Assembly (NCBI GenBank): GCA_017458085.1
Contig: JAFTGE010000060.1
Coordinates: 1-33,419 of the forward strand
Direction of reading: 5' to 3'
Length of the DNA: 33,419 nucleotides
Origin: Oscillospiraceae bacterium
Lineage (GTDB): Bacteria > Bacillota > Clostridia > Oscillospirales > Oscillospiraceae
The notes beneath the pieces are model-generated. The model saw nothing but the letters and a program-made list of their open reading frames with translations. It made no database searches and was not told the origin of the DNA. A program made the translations under genes and the position numbers. Position 1 is the stretch's first letter, and each line of letters starts with the position of its first letter. This document shows, in pieces, positions 1 through 7,088 of the stretch.

Positions 1-16
1 ACGCTTTTTACACGAT

Positions 17-586
17 TCAGCAGAAGGTGATGCCGTGCTCGTCCATGGAGGCAATTTTTGCCAGGGACTCGACCCGCATGCCCGCGGCCCGCATCTGATC
101 GCCGCCGCCCTGGAACACCTTCTCCACGGCGATGCCCGCGCCGACAACCGCCGCGCCAGCCTGCCGCGCCAGCGCGCGCAGGCCCACAAGGGCCGCGCCG
201 GTGGCGAGAAAGTCGTCAATGATGAGCACGCGGTCATCCGCGTTCAGATAGTCCTTGGAGACAACGACGGTATTGGTGTTGCCGTGGGTGAAGGACGGCA
301 CCTCGGCCGCATAGACGGAGTCGGAGATGTTTTTGCTCTTGCTCTTTTTGGCGAAAACCACCGGACAATCAAATTCCAGGCCCACCAGAATGGCAATGGC
401 AATGCCGCTGGCCTCAATGGTCAGCACCTTGTTGACCCCTTCGCCGTCGAACAGGCGCTTAAATTCCCGCGCCATGGCCTGGATCAGCCCGGGATCGAGC
501 TGGTGATTGAGAAAATTGTCGATCTTCAAAATGCCGCCGGGCAGCAGCTTGCCGTCGGTCAGGATACGCTGTTCGAGAAGTTCCAT
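17..586 (-). CDS. xpt: xanthine phosphoribosyltransferase
   Basis: Purine salvage enzyme that joins xanthine (and more weakly guanine) to PRPP, giving XMP in the cytoplasm. The 189-residue product matches the usual Xpt length. The type I PRTase PRPP-binding loop is at residues 120-132 (VLIIDDFLATGAA), and the N-terminus (MELLEQRI..DGK) is typical of Xpt. An upstream in-frame extension exists, but ATG at 586 is preceded by AAGGAGA and starts where the family starts; the extension would be translated from repeat sequence. It lies 147 bp downstream of asnS on the same strand with repeat copy A between them, so co-transcription is likely. I see no purine riboswitch in the gap. The assignment is secure; preference for xanthine over guanine is inferred from the family. 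Confidence 0.93.
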   Translation of the reverse strand: MELLEQRILTDGKLLPGGILKIDNFLNHQLDPGLIQAMAREFKRLFDGEGVNKVLTIEASGIAIAILVGLEFDCPVVFAKKSKSKNISDSVYAAEVPSFTHGNTNTVVVSKDYLNADDRVLIIDDFLATGAALVGLRALARQAGAAVVGAGIAVEKVFQGGGDQMRAAGMRVESLAKIASMDEHGITFC

Positions 587-620
587 AGTTTCTCCTTTTC
601 TACCGGGATCGGAAGGGATA

Positions 621-736
621 GGTTTGGAGTTTGGAGAGTGGAGTTTGGAGTTAAGGTGCGCCCGGAGGGCGCGATTCAAATCATCCGCGAAGTGGATTCC
701 ACAACTCCACACTCCACACTCTACACTCCAAACTCA
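621..736. repeat. Heptad-armed intergenic repeat, copy A (short form)
   Basis: The left arm (about 621-651) is a run of 7-bp units of GGAGTTT/GGAGAGT type. The right arm (about 704-736) is the complementary type (ACTCCAC, ACTCCAA). The core holds two hairpins: GTGCGCCC-gga-GGGCGCG at 656-673, and ATCCGC-gaa-GTGGAT at 682-696, which contains a G-T wobble pair. The asnS stop codon lies inside the right arm. The core runs in the same sense as copies G and H and opposite to B-F. Confidence 0.85.
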
Positions 737-2128
737 GAAGTCTGCGTTGCCGGTGGTTCTCGGGTGCAGCTCCACGTCGCGGATGTTGCTGACGCCGGTC
801 AGGTACATGACCAGGCGCTCAAAGCCCAGACCATAGCCCGCGTGACGGCAGCTGCCGTAGCGACGCAGGTCGAGATACCACCAGTAGTCCTCCTTCTTGA
901 GGCCCAGCTCGTCCATGCGCGCTTCGAGCACATCCAGGCGCTCCTCACGCTGGCTGCCGCCGATGATCTCGCCAATGCCGGGGACCAGGCAGTCCGCCGC
1001 CGCGACGGTTTTGCCGTCGTCGTTCAGGCGCATATAAAACGCCTTGATCTCCTTGGGGTAGTCGGTGACAAAGATGGGCTTTTTGAAGACCTCCTCGGTC
1101 AGGTAGCGCTCATGCTCGGTCTGCAGATCGATGCCCCACTGGACGGGGAAGTCGAACTTTTTCCCGCTCTTTTGCAGGATGTCCACAGCCTCGGTGTAGC
1201 TGACGCGGCCAAACTCGTTGTTGACCACGTTATGCAGCCGGTCGATCAGGCCCTTGTCCACAAAGGAATTGAAGAACTCCATCTCCTGCGGGCAGCGCTC
1301 AAAGGTGCGGTTGATGATATACTTGACCATGGCCTCGGCGGTGTCCATATAATCGTCCAGATCGGCAAAGGCCATCTCCGGCTCGATCATCCAGAACTCG
1401 GCGGCGTGGCGCTGGGTATAGCTGACCTCGGCGCGGAAGGTGGGGCCGAAGGTGTACACATCGCCAAAGGCCAGGGCGAAGTTTTCGGCGTTGAGCTGGC
1501 CGGAGACGGTCAGATTCGTGGCCTTGCCGAAGAAGTCCTTGCTGTCGTCGACCGTGCCGTCCTCCTTGCGGGGGAGGTTATTGAGGTCCAGCGTGGTCAC
1601 GCGGAACATCTGGCCCGCGCCCTCGGCGTCGGAGCCGGTGATGATGGGCGTGTTGACATAGACAAAGCCCCGCTGCTGGAAGAACTCATGCACCGCCTGG
1701 GCCGCCACGGAGCGAACGCGGAAGGTGGCGGAAAAGAGATTGGTGCGGGGTCTGAGGTGCTGGATCGTGCGCAGAAACTCCACGCTGTGGCGCTTCTTTT
1801 GCAGGGGGTAGTCCGGCGTGGAGGCGCCCTCGACCGCGATCTCGTCGGCCTTGAGCTCGAAGGGCTGCTTGGCGCCGGGCGTGAGCACCAGGATACCGTG
1901 GACGATCAGCGCCGCGCCGACGTTCTGATGGGCGATCTCCTCATAGTTTGCGAGGGCGGCCCGCTCAAACACCACCTGCAGCGACTTGAAGCAGCTGCCG
2001 TCGTTGAGCTCGATAAAGCCGAAGTTTTTCATATCGCGTACGGTTCTGACCCAGCCGCAGACGGTCACCGTCTGATCGGCAAAGGCGGAAGGCTCGGCAA
2101 AAATGCCGGAAATTTTCTGACGCTTCAT
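734..2128 (-). CDS. asnS: asparagine-tRNA ligase (AsnRS)
   Basis: Class IIb aminoacyl-tRNA synthetase that charges tRNA-Asn with asparagine. The 464-residue product has an N-terminal OB-fold anticodon-binding domain ([18 protein letters not shown], about residues 24-41). Class II motif 2 is near [21 protein letters not shown], and motif 3 near the C-terminus is [13 protein letters not shown]. The N-terminal sequence and the ending in [10 protein letters not shown] favour AsnRS over AspRS. ATG at 2128 has AAAGGA about 12 bases upstream. A good promoter (TTGCAA, 17 bp, TATAAT) lies just upstream and gives a leader of about 30 bases, so there is no room for a T-box. The stop codon falls in the arm of repeat copy A. 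Likely expressed with xpt. Confidence 0.96.
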   Translation of the reverse strand: MKRQKISGIFAEPSAFADQTVTVCGWVRTVRDMKNFGFIELNDGSCFKSLQVVFERAALANYEEIAHQNVGAALIVHGILVLTPGAKQPFELKADEIAVEGASTPDYPLQKKRHSVEFLRTIQHLRPRTNLFSATFRVRSVAAQAVHEFFQQRGFVYVNTPIITGSDAEGAGQMFRVTTLDLNNLPRKEDGTVDDSKDFFGKATNLTVSGQLNAENFALAFGDVYTFGPTFRAEVSYTQRHAAEFWMIEPEMAFADLDDYMDTAEAMVKYIINRTFERCPQEMEFFNSFVDKGLIDRLHNVVNNEFGRVSYTEAVDILQKSGKKFDFPVQWGIDLQTEHERYLTEEVFKKPIFVTDYPKEIKAFYMRLNDDGKTVAAADCLVPGIGEIIGGSQREERLDVLEARMDELGLKKEDYWWYLDLRRYGSCRHAGYGLGFERLVMYLTGVSNIRDVELHPRTTGNADF

Positions 2129-2165
2129 GGGACACGGTTCCTTTCGTGTACGTTATAACTTAAAT

Positions 2166-2194
2166 ATTATATATGCTTCCCCGGCGGATTGCAA
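2166..2194 (-). promoter_or_regulatory. sigma-A-type promoter for asnS(-xpt)
   Basis: On the minus strand, TTGCAA (2189-2194), a 17-bp spacer, and a perfect TATAAT (2166-2171), about 38 bp from the asnS start codon. It abuts the stop codon of the lipid kinase gene, so asnS can be transcribed independently of it. Confidence 0.7.
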
Positions 2195-3082
2195 TTAAAA
2201 AATCAGCTGCACCGGGCAGGGATAGTTGCGCAGCGTGATGTCTGCATACGATCCGCCGGCCTCGCCGTCACGGGTCCAGGCCACGGGCTTTTCAAATTCA
2301 AAATGCGCCTGGGTGGTATGCAGGATGAGCAGGTTCTCGCTGTCAAAGCGCTGGCTTAAAACGCTGTCGAGCACTTCGGTGAAGCCCGCCACGTTGACGG
2401 GGTCCTTCACCAGCACCAGCTCCGACACGCCGTCGCCCAGGCTGACCATCTTGTCGGACAGATGGATGATGCCGGCCACACTGGTGGAGTTGGACATGCT
2501 GCCGTAGAGCAGCTTGCCCTCAAAGACGCCGCCGTCATAGGTGACACGGGTCTGCACGGTCTCGATTTTCCCCAGGGTCTGCATGCCCTGGAGCACATAG
2601 GCCAGGTGGCCCAGGAGCTTTTTCTGGTCCTGGGGCGTGGTATAGCTGACCTCGGTAAAGGCGCCGAAGGCGGCCACATACGCAAAGTACTCCTTGTCCC
2701 CAAAGCCGCCCACATCGTAGGGGTGGGGCGTACCGTCCAGCATGCGCCAGGCGGCAGAGAGCGCGTCGTTCTTCGGCAGGCCCAGGGTGGTGGCCACGTC
2801 GTTGGCCGTGCCCATGGGCATGTAGCCCACCGGCGGGGGAGAGGGCAGGGTCATCAGGCCTGCCAGCACCTCGCTGAGCGTACCGTCGCCGCCGATGCAG
2901 GCAACCGTATCATACTCCCCGGCGGCTGCGGCAAAGCGCGTCGCATCGCCGCGGCCGGCGGTGAAGGCCAGCGTCGTGCGGAAGCCGCCCTTGGAGAGCA
3001 CATGCATGGCCTCGGCAAAATTGTATTTGTAGGCGCCCCGCCCGGCGGCGGGATTGACGATCAGCAACAGGCGTTTTTCCAT
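2195..3082 (-). CDS. diacylglycerol kinase family lipid kinase (YegS/DgkB/BmrU-like)
   Basis: A 295-residue member of the DAGK catalytic superfamily, which uses ATP to phosphorylate a lipid such as diacylglycerol at the membrane surface. Visible signatures are the N-terminal strand and turn RLLLIVNPAAGRG (residues 4-16), the nucleotide-binding motif GGDGTLSE (64-71), and PMGTANDVATTLGLP, the conserved GT-NDfA segment of this family. ATG at 3082 is preceded by GAGGTGA. It lies between rpsT (with a stem-loop and a repeat in the gap) and asnS. The family is clear. The exact lipid substrate, and whether it equals the essential DgkB of Bacillus, cannot be read from the sequence. Confidence 0.9.
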   Translation of the reverse strand: MEKRLLLIVNPAAGRGAYKYNFAEAMHVLSKGGFRTTLAFTAGRGDATRFAAAAGEYDTVACIGGDGTLSEVLAGLMTLPSPPPVGYMPMGTANDVATTLGLPKNDALSAAWRMLDGTPHPYDVGGFGDKEYFAYVAAFGAFTEVSYTTPQDQKKLLGHLAYVLQGMQTLGKIETVQTRVTYDGGVFEGKLLYGSMSNSTSVAGIIHLSDKMVSLGDGVSELVLVKDPVNVAGFTEVLDSVLSQRFDSENLLILHTTQAHFEFEKPVAWTRDGEAGGSYADITLRNYPCPVQLIF

Positions 3083-3111
3083 GGTATCACCTCAGTGGTT
3101 CGATTTGTTGG

Positions 3112-3180
3112 CCCTCATCAGTCACGGCTTCGCCGTGCCAGCTTCGACCCGCAGGGCCCGCGGCCCCAGAGGGGGAAGCA
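3112..3180. repeat. Palindromic intergenic repeat (CCCTCATC...GAGGGGGAAGC type)
   Basis: GC-rich block between rpsT and the lipid kinase. It begins CCCTCATCAGTCACGG, holds the perfect hairpin CACGGC-ttc-GCCGTG (3123-3137) and ends in CCAGAGGGGGAAGC. From memory it resembles a dispersed repeat common in gut Clostridia (CCCTCATCCGTC...AGAGGGGGAAGG), with a divergent GC-rich middle. Only one copy is in this window, so repeat status rests on that recollection. Confidence 0.5.
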
Positions 3181-3207
3181 CTTTTTAGAAACCCTTCCAA
3201 TAAGCCA

Positions 3208-3235
3208 AAACCGGAAAGCGGACGCTTTCCGGTTT
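3208..3235 (-). terminator. Stem-loop terminator after rpsT
   Basis: AAACCGGAAAGC and GCTTTCCGGTTT form a perfect 12-bp stem with a 4-base loop, about 18 bp after the rpsT stop codon. The T-run on the minus strand is short (GGTTTTGG), so termination may be partial. A run of A precedes the stem. Confidence 0.7.
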
Positions 3236-3252
3236 AAAAAACCAGTTTGAAA

Positions 3253-3516
3253 TTATGCCAGCTCGTTGAGCTTGGTCGCCATCGCGGACTTCTTGTGCGC
3301 CGCGTTGTTCTTGTGCAGCAGACCCTTCGCGGCCGCGCGGTCGACTGTCTTAACAGCAACTTTATAGGCACTGACGGCATTGTCGCGGTTACCTTCGGCA
3401 ACGGCTGCGTCAAATTTCTTCACCATGGTCTTGAGCTCGGTCTTATCGGCACGGTTCTTGGCTCTGAGTTCCTTGGACTTCAGATCTCTCTTTGCAGAAG
3501 ATTTAATGTTGGCCAT
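3253..3516 (-). CDS. rpsT: 30S ribosomal protein S20
   Basis: Primary 16S rRNA-binding protein of the small subunit. The 87-residue, lysine/alanine-rich product begins MANIKSSAKRDLKSKELRAKNRA and is helical throughout, as expected for S20. ATG at 3516 has a very strong Shine-Dalgarno (GGAGGAGGTGG). A TATAAT on the minus strand at 3545-3550 could be the -10 box, but I see no convincing -35; that position falls in the hairpin array. In Bacillus rpsT also neighbours gpr, although here the two are divergent. Confidence 0.96.
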   Translation of the reverse strand: MANIKSSAKRDLKSKELRAKNRADKTELKTMVKKFDAAVAEGNRDNAVSAYKVAVKTVDRAAAKGLLHKNNAAHKKSAMATKLNELA

Positions 3517-3537
3517 GTTTCAATCGCCACCTCCTCC

Positions 3538-3740
3538 TATAATGATTATATGATGGCGAAACGCCGCAAAGCGTTTCGCCGAGCTGCGAAGCCGCTCAGC
3601 AAAACAGCAGGCTGTTTTGCCATATATTCATTGCAATGAACATCGCGCAAATGATTGAAACAATCATTTGCAGCCAAACTTATTGTTTGGCAGTGAGAAC
3701 AATCATCGCTTTGATTGTTCTCACTATGCGATGATCATTA
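3538..3740. repeat. Array of consecutive perfect hairpins between rpsT and gpr
   Basis: At least six inverted repeats stand nearly end to end: GGCGAAACGC/GCGTTTCGCC (3555-3580), GAGCTGC/GCCGCTC (3581-3597, one mismatch), GCAAAACAGC/GCTGTTTTGC (3599-3620), TTCATTGCAATGAA (3627-3640), GCAAATGATTG/CAATCATTTGC (3647-3671), GCCAAAC/GTTTGGC (3673-3691), and a 14-bp stem at 3692-3705/3712-3725. TATAATGAT near 3539 is the reverse complement of ATCATTATA near 3734, so the whole array may be bounded by an outer inverted repeat. No coding potential is apparent. The rest of the gap (3741-3902) is AT-rich and would hold the gpr promoter. Confidence 0.8.
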
Positions 3741-3902
3741 TAAAATTGAGTCATCACAACTCGCGTTTAGTGATTATAGCAAATAGAGGTTTGAAAATCA
3801 AGGGTTTTTTCAAAAAAAGTTATTATTTTTTCCGTTTGCTTATCTATTGTGGCAATATTGGGAAAACTATACCATATCTTGATGTGAAAGGTTGCTGAAT
3901 CC

Positions 3903-4829
3903 ATGGCTTTATCCATTCGTACCGATCTGGCCGAGGAAGCACGGCGGCTGTGGCAGCGTGACGCGGAGAAGACCGCGGCGCTGCCCGGCGTGCTCGCGCG
4001 TGAGGAAACGCTGCGCGGTCTGCCGGTGTTTGCGGTTAATATTATAAAGGAAGAAGGCGCCCATGCGCTCGGCAAGGCCATGGGCAAATATTACAGCCTT
4101 CGCCTGCCCGCACACGCCCAGCGCGGCGGAGCAGAGTTTCAGGCCGCGGCGGAGGCCCTGGCCGCGCTGATCCGCCGGTGCATGAAGGAGCCGCCGCAGT
4201 CGGTGCTCGTGGCCGCGCTCGGTAACCCCGATATCACACCCGACGCGCTCGGCTCCCTGGCGGCGGACAGCATTTTGGTCACCCGCCATCTCAAGCAGGC
4301 GCAGCCCCGGGATTTTTCCGGCTTTTGCTCCCTGGCCCTGTGCAGGCCCGGCGTGCTGGGCACGACGGGTATGGAATCCGCCGCGCAGATCGGCATGCTT
4401 GTCCGGGCGCTGCGGCCGGAGCTGGTCATCGTCATCGACGCGCTGGCCGGGGCCGAGGCGGAACAGCTGTGTCGGACGGTGCAGGTGTCCGACGCGGGCA
4501 TCTGCCCCGGCTCCGGCGTCGGCAATGACCGGCAGGAGCTCAGCCGCCGCAGTCTCGGTGTACCGGTGATCTCGCTTGGCATGCCCACGGTGATCGACGC
4601 CGCGGTCTTTGGCGGGGAAGCGATCGGCGGCATGTTCGTCACGCCGCGCGACATCGACAGCCGGGTCCGCGAGGGTGCGCGGATCATCGGCTACGCGGTG
4701 AATCTGGCGGTGCACAGCGGGATCGGCTTTGCGGACATCGACGCGCTGGTGGGAGAGTTTGGAGTGACGAGTGTGGAGTGTGGAGTGTGGAGTGAAGGTT
4801 CCGTCCCTATAGGGACTAGGCACGTCTAA
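3903..4829 (+). CDS. gpr: GPR endopeptidase (germination protease), C-terminus extended by a repeat
   Basis: Spore-specific protease that starts degradation of small acid-soluble DNA-binding proteins during germination; in Bacillus it is made in the forespore as a zymogen. Family marks: RTDLAEEA near the N-terminus (residues 6-13), ALGNPDITPDALG (105-117), VIVIDALAG (175-183) and PGSGVGN (202-208). Total 308 residues. GPR homology ends near residue 286 (DIDALVGEF). The last 22 residues and the stop codon are encoded by the arm and core of repeat copy B. ATG at 3903 has a weak AAAGG 11 bases upstream. I found no clean sigma-G promoter: GCAATA/CATATCT at 3852/3873 has only a 15-bp spacer. Function is secure; the tail is odd. 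Confidence 0.93.
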   Translation: MALSIRTDLAEEARRLWQRDAEKTAALPGVLAREETLRGLPVFAVNIIKEEGAHALGKAMGKYYSLRLPAHAQRGGAEFQAAAEALAALIRRCMKEPPQSVLVAALGNPDITPDALGSLAADSILVTRHLKQAQPRDFSGFCSLALCRPGVLGTTGMESAAQIGMLVRALRPELVIVIDALAGAEAEQLCRTVQVSDAGICPGSGVGNDRQELSRRSLGVPVISLGMPTVIDAAVFGGEAIGGMFVTPRDIDSRVREGARIIGYAVNLAVHSGIGFADIDALVGEFGVTSVECGVWSEGSVPIGTRHV

Positions 4830-4942
4830 AGAAAGGCTTTGCCTTTTTTATGTGCCGTCGCTTCGCGGACTTATTTGATTTGTGCCGCAGGCACACCATA
4901 ACTCCAAACTCAAAACTCCAAACTCCACTCTGCCTTCACTCT
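4752..4942. repeat. Heptad-armed intergenic repeat, copy B (long form)
   Basis: Left arm 4752-4797 (AGTGTGG units, period 7), right arm about 4909-4942 (AACTCCA units). The core contains GTCCCTATAGGGAC, a nested stem GGCAC...GTGCC enclosing AAAGGC-ttt-GCCTTT followed by T residues (4832-4849, terminator-like), then GTCGC-ttc-GCGGAC and GTGCC-gca-GGCAC. The left arm overlaps the 3' end of gpr. By eye the long core differs from copy C at about two positions. Confidence 0.9.
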
Positions 4943-4948
4943 CGTCTC

Positions 4949-4964
4949 TGTTTCACGTGAAACA
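4949..4964. promoter_or_regulatory. parS site 1 (perfect)
   Basis: TGTTTCACGTGAAACA, a perfect 16-bp palindrome matching the Bacillus parS consensus. It is the nucleation site for the ParB clamp. It stands 96 bp upstream of the soj start codon. Confidence 0.93.
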
Positions 4965-4986
4965 GTCGGCGGGACAATTTTAAAAA

Positions 4987-5002
4987 TGTTTCATGTGAAA
5001 CA
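4987..5002. promoter_or_regulatory. parS site 2 (one-base variant)
   Basis: TGTTTCATGTGAAACA differs from the palindrome by one central base. It is 38 bp from site 1 and directly abuts the -35 box of the proposed soj promoter, so bound ParB could block RNA polymerase. Confidence 0.88.
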
Positions 5003-5031
5003 TTGCATTACGCGTCCACAGCTGTTATAAT
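5003..5031 (+). promoter_or_regulatory. Promoter for soj(-parB)
   Basis: TTGCAT (5003-5008), a 17-bp spacer, and a perfect TATAAT (5026-5031) preceded by TGT (extended -10). The -35 match is weak (3 of 6). The predicted start near 5038 leaves a short leader before the soj Shine-Dalgarno. Confidence 0.6.
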
Positions 5032-5059
5032 GACCTCGCAAAAGAGAAAGGATACCGCT

Positions 5060-5818
5060 ATGGCCAAAATAATTGCTGTCGCCAACCAGAAGGGCGGCGT
5101 GGGGAAAACCACCACCGCCGTCAACCTCTGCGCGGCGCTGACGCTGATGGGAAAGAAAATACTGCTGGTCGACTGCGACCCCCAGGGAAACGCCAGCTCC
5201 GGCATGGGCGTGCCGAAAACCAGCCGCCCCAACACCTATGAGCTGCTGATCAGCGACGTGACCGCCGCCGACTGCGTGGTGGAAACCGAATACGGCGACG
5301 TGATCCCCACCTCCAAGGAGCTGGCCGCCGCCTCGGTGGAGCTGATCCAATCCCAGCGCCGGGAGTATGTTCTCAAGGACAAGCTGGCCGCGCTGTACAG
5401 TGAGTACGACTACATATTCATCGATTGTCCGCCGTCGCTGGAGCTGCTGACGGTCAACGCCCTGGTAGCCGCCGACAGCGTGCTGATCCCGATGCAGTGC
5501 GAATACTACGCGCTGGAGGGCATCGCAGACCTGATGACCAGCATTAAAATGTGTTCCCGCCGCCTCAACCGCAGGCTCAGCATCGAGGGGATCGTCCTGA
5601 CCATGTACGACTCCCGCGCCAACCTGACCCAGCAGGTGGCCAATGAGCTGCGCAAATATCTGGCAAACAAGGTATATGACACCGTGGTGCCGCGCTCTGT
5701 GCGTCTGTCCGAGGCGCCCAGCCACGGTCTTCCCGGCGTGGTGTACGACCGCGTCAACCGGGGCAGTAAGGCGTATATGGCCCTCGCCGCGGAATTTATT
5801 GCCCGAAACGAACGATAA
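5060..5818 (+). CDS. soj: ParA-type chromosome partition ATPase (Soj)
   Basis: ATPase that works with ParB-parS to segregate the origin and, in Bacillus, also controls DnaA. The 252-residue product has the deviant Walker A KGGVGKTT (residues 11-18), switch I region VDCDPQGNASSG (37-48) and Walker B YIFIDCPPSL (118-127). A longer reading from TTG at 5003 is possible, but that sequence is the promoter and parS; ATG at 5060 has GAAAGGA about 9 bases upstream and the canonical MAKIIAVANQKGG start. The partner parB follows after repeat copy C. Chromosomal rather than plasmid type is inferred from length and the oriC setting. Confidence 0.95.
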   Translation: MAKIIAVANQKGGVGKTTTAVNLCAALTLMGKKILLVDCDPQGNASSGMGVPKTSRPNTYELLISDVTAADCVVETEYGDVIPTSKELAAASVELIQSQRREYVLKDKLAALYSEYDYIFIDCPPSLELLTVNALVAADSVLIPMQCEYYALEGIADLMTSIKMCSRRLNRRLSIEGIVLTMYDSRANLTQQVANELRKYLANKVYDTVVPRSVRLSEAPSHGLPGVVYDRVNRGSKAYMALAAEFIARNER

Positions 5819-5824
5819 AACTTT

Positions 5825-5996
5825 AGTGTGGAGAGTGGAGTGTGGAGTGTGGAGTGAAGGTTCCGTCCCTAAAGGGACTAGGCACGTCTAAAGAAAGGCT
5901 TTGCCTCTTTTATGTGCCGTCGCTTCGCGGACTTATTTGATTTGTGCCGCAGGCACACCATAACTCCAAACTCAAAACTCCAAACTTCAAACTCAC
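5825..5996. repeat. Heptad-armed intergenic repeat, copy C (long form)
   Basis: Fills the soj-parB gap. The left arm (5825-5857) is AGTGTGG-type heptads. The core has GTCCCTAAAGGGAC, a nested terminator-like hairpin, GTCGC-ttc-GCGGAC and GTGCC-gca-GGCAC. The right arm (about 5961-5996) is AACTCCA-type. By eye the core differs from copy D at two positions. The parB Shine-Dalgarno lies immediately after it. Confidence 0.9.
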
Positions 5997-6009
5997 AGGA
6001 AGGGATTCT

Positions 6010-6873
6010 ATGGCAAAGGAAAAAAAGGGACTCGGGACGGGACTCGGCGTTCTCTTTGGTGAGGATCGCTTTGACGAGGAAGAAAGCGAGCTGCAAACTC
6101 TGCCCATCGCCAAGGTGGAACCCCGGCAGGATCAGCCCCGCGTCAGCTTTGACGACGAGGCTTTGCAGGAGCTGGCCGAGTCGATCGCGCAGTATGGCCT
6201 GATCCAGCCCATCACCGTGCGCAGGCTTTCAAGCGGCTATTATCAGATCATCGCCGGCGAACGGCGCTGGCGTGCCTCCCGGCTGGCCGGTCTGTCCGAG
6301 GTGCCGGTGCGCGTCATCGAGGCCGACGACCGCCGCGCCGCAGAGCTGGCGCTGGTGGAGAATTTACAGCGCGAGGATTTGAGCCCGCTGGAGGAGGCCC
6401 GGGGCTACAAGGCCCTGATGGAGGAATACGGCCTGACCCAGGAGGACGCCGCCCGCGCGGTGGGCAAGTCGCGCCCCACGGTGGCAAACGCTCTGCGGCT
6501 GTTAAATCTCAGCGCGGCAGTGCTGGACATGCTGGAAAAAGGGCAGCTCACCGCCGGTCACGCCCGGGCGCTGGTATCCATTTCCGATGAAACGCTCCAG
6601 CTGGCCGCGGCGAAGGAGGTCGCGGAAAAGGGTCTGTCCGTCCGGCAGACGGAGCAGCTGGCCGCAAAGCTCTCTCGCGAGGTCAAGGCGCCAAAGAAGG
6701 ATGACGGCGCCATTCACGTGGACTACGCCGCCGAGGTTGCCGCACGGCTCAGTCAGCGTCTGGGGCGCAAGGTGCGCCTTGTCGACGGCAGGAAGACCGG
6801 CCGGATCGAAATCGAATTTTACGGCGCCGACGACCGGGAGGCCCTGATCTCAGCGCTGGAAAAGCTGAAATGA
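6010..6873 (+). CDS. parB: ParB/Spo0J chromosome partition protein
   Basis: CTP-dependent DNA clamp that loads at parS, spreads along origin DNA and works with Soj and SMC. In 287 residues the order is: N-terminal Soj-interacting leader KKGLGTGLGVLFGED (5-19), ParB/Srx CTPase motif GERRWRAS (83-90), ENLQREDLSPLEEA (117-130), helix-turn-helix LTQEDAARAVGKSRPTVANA (142-161), and a C-terminal dimerisation segment. ATG at 6010 has AGGAAGGG upstream; a longer in-frame reading from 5944 would be translated repeat sequence. The two parS sites ahead of soj are its probable targets. Co-transcription with soj is likely unless copy C attenuates. Confidence 0.95.
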   Translation: MAKEKKGLGTGLGVLFGEDRFDEEESELQTLPIAKVEPRQDQPRVSFDDEALQELAESIAQYGLIQPITVRRLSSGYYQIIAGERRWRASRLAGLSEVPVRVIEADDRRAAELALVENLQREDLSPLEEARGYKALMEEYGLTQEDAARAVGKSRPTVANALRLLNLSAAVLDMLEKGQLTAGHARALVSISDETLQLAAAKEVAEKGLSVRQTEQLAAKLSREVKAPKKDDGAIHVDYAAEVAARLSQRLGRKVRLVDGRKTGRIEIEFYGADDREALISALEKLK

Positions 6874-7042
6874 AGTGTGGAGTGTGAAGAGTGGAGTGTG
6901 GAGTGAAGGTTCCGTCCCTAAAGGGACTAGGCACGTCTAAAGAAAGGCTTTGCCTCTTTTATGTGCCGTCGCTTCGCGGACATTTTTGATTTGTGCCGCA
7001 GGCACACCATAACTCCAAACTCCAAACTCAAAACTCCACTCT
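6874..7042. repeat. Heptad-armed intergenic repeat, copy D (long form)
   Basis: Between parB and serS. The left arm (6874-6907) has AGTGTGG/AGTGTGAAG heptads, the core is nearly identical to copy C, and the right arm (about 7011-7042) is CTCCAAACTCC-type. It starts directly at the parB stop codon. The 46 bp from 7043 to the serS start hold only an AT-rich leader and ribosome binding site. Confidence 0.9.
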
Positions 7043-7088
7043 ATAACGTGAGACCGAAAAATAACATAAACAGAAGGAAGATACGACT

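Noticed and set aside
35-2158. Very long plus-strand open frame antisense to xpt and asnS
   Set aside because: A shadow frame caused by high GC codon bias; the minus-strand frames encode clear Xpt and AsnRS. The same applies to the long antisense frames over serS-mscL, gyrB, gyrA, mfd and the gerA operon.
2129-2165. T-box or other amino-acid-responsive leader for asnS
   Set aside because: The leader from the predicted start is only about 30 bases, too short for a T-box.
3852-3879. Sigma-G promoter for gpr (GCAATA/CATATCT)
   Set aside because: The spacer is only 15 bp and the matches are partial; not strong enough to list as a feature.
5912-6202. Open frames starting MCRRFADLFDLCRRHTIT that recur in copies C and D
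   Set aside because: They are translations of the palindromic repeat core and its arms; beyond the core the frames diverge into antisense or out-of-frame parB and serS sequence, and no ribosome binding site precedes them.
621-7042. CRISPR array
   Set aside because: The repeats are 7-bp heptads without unique spacers of constant size, and the larger units are separated by whole genes; no cas genes.
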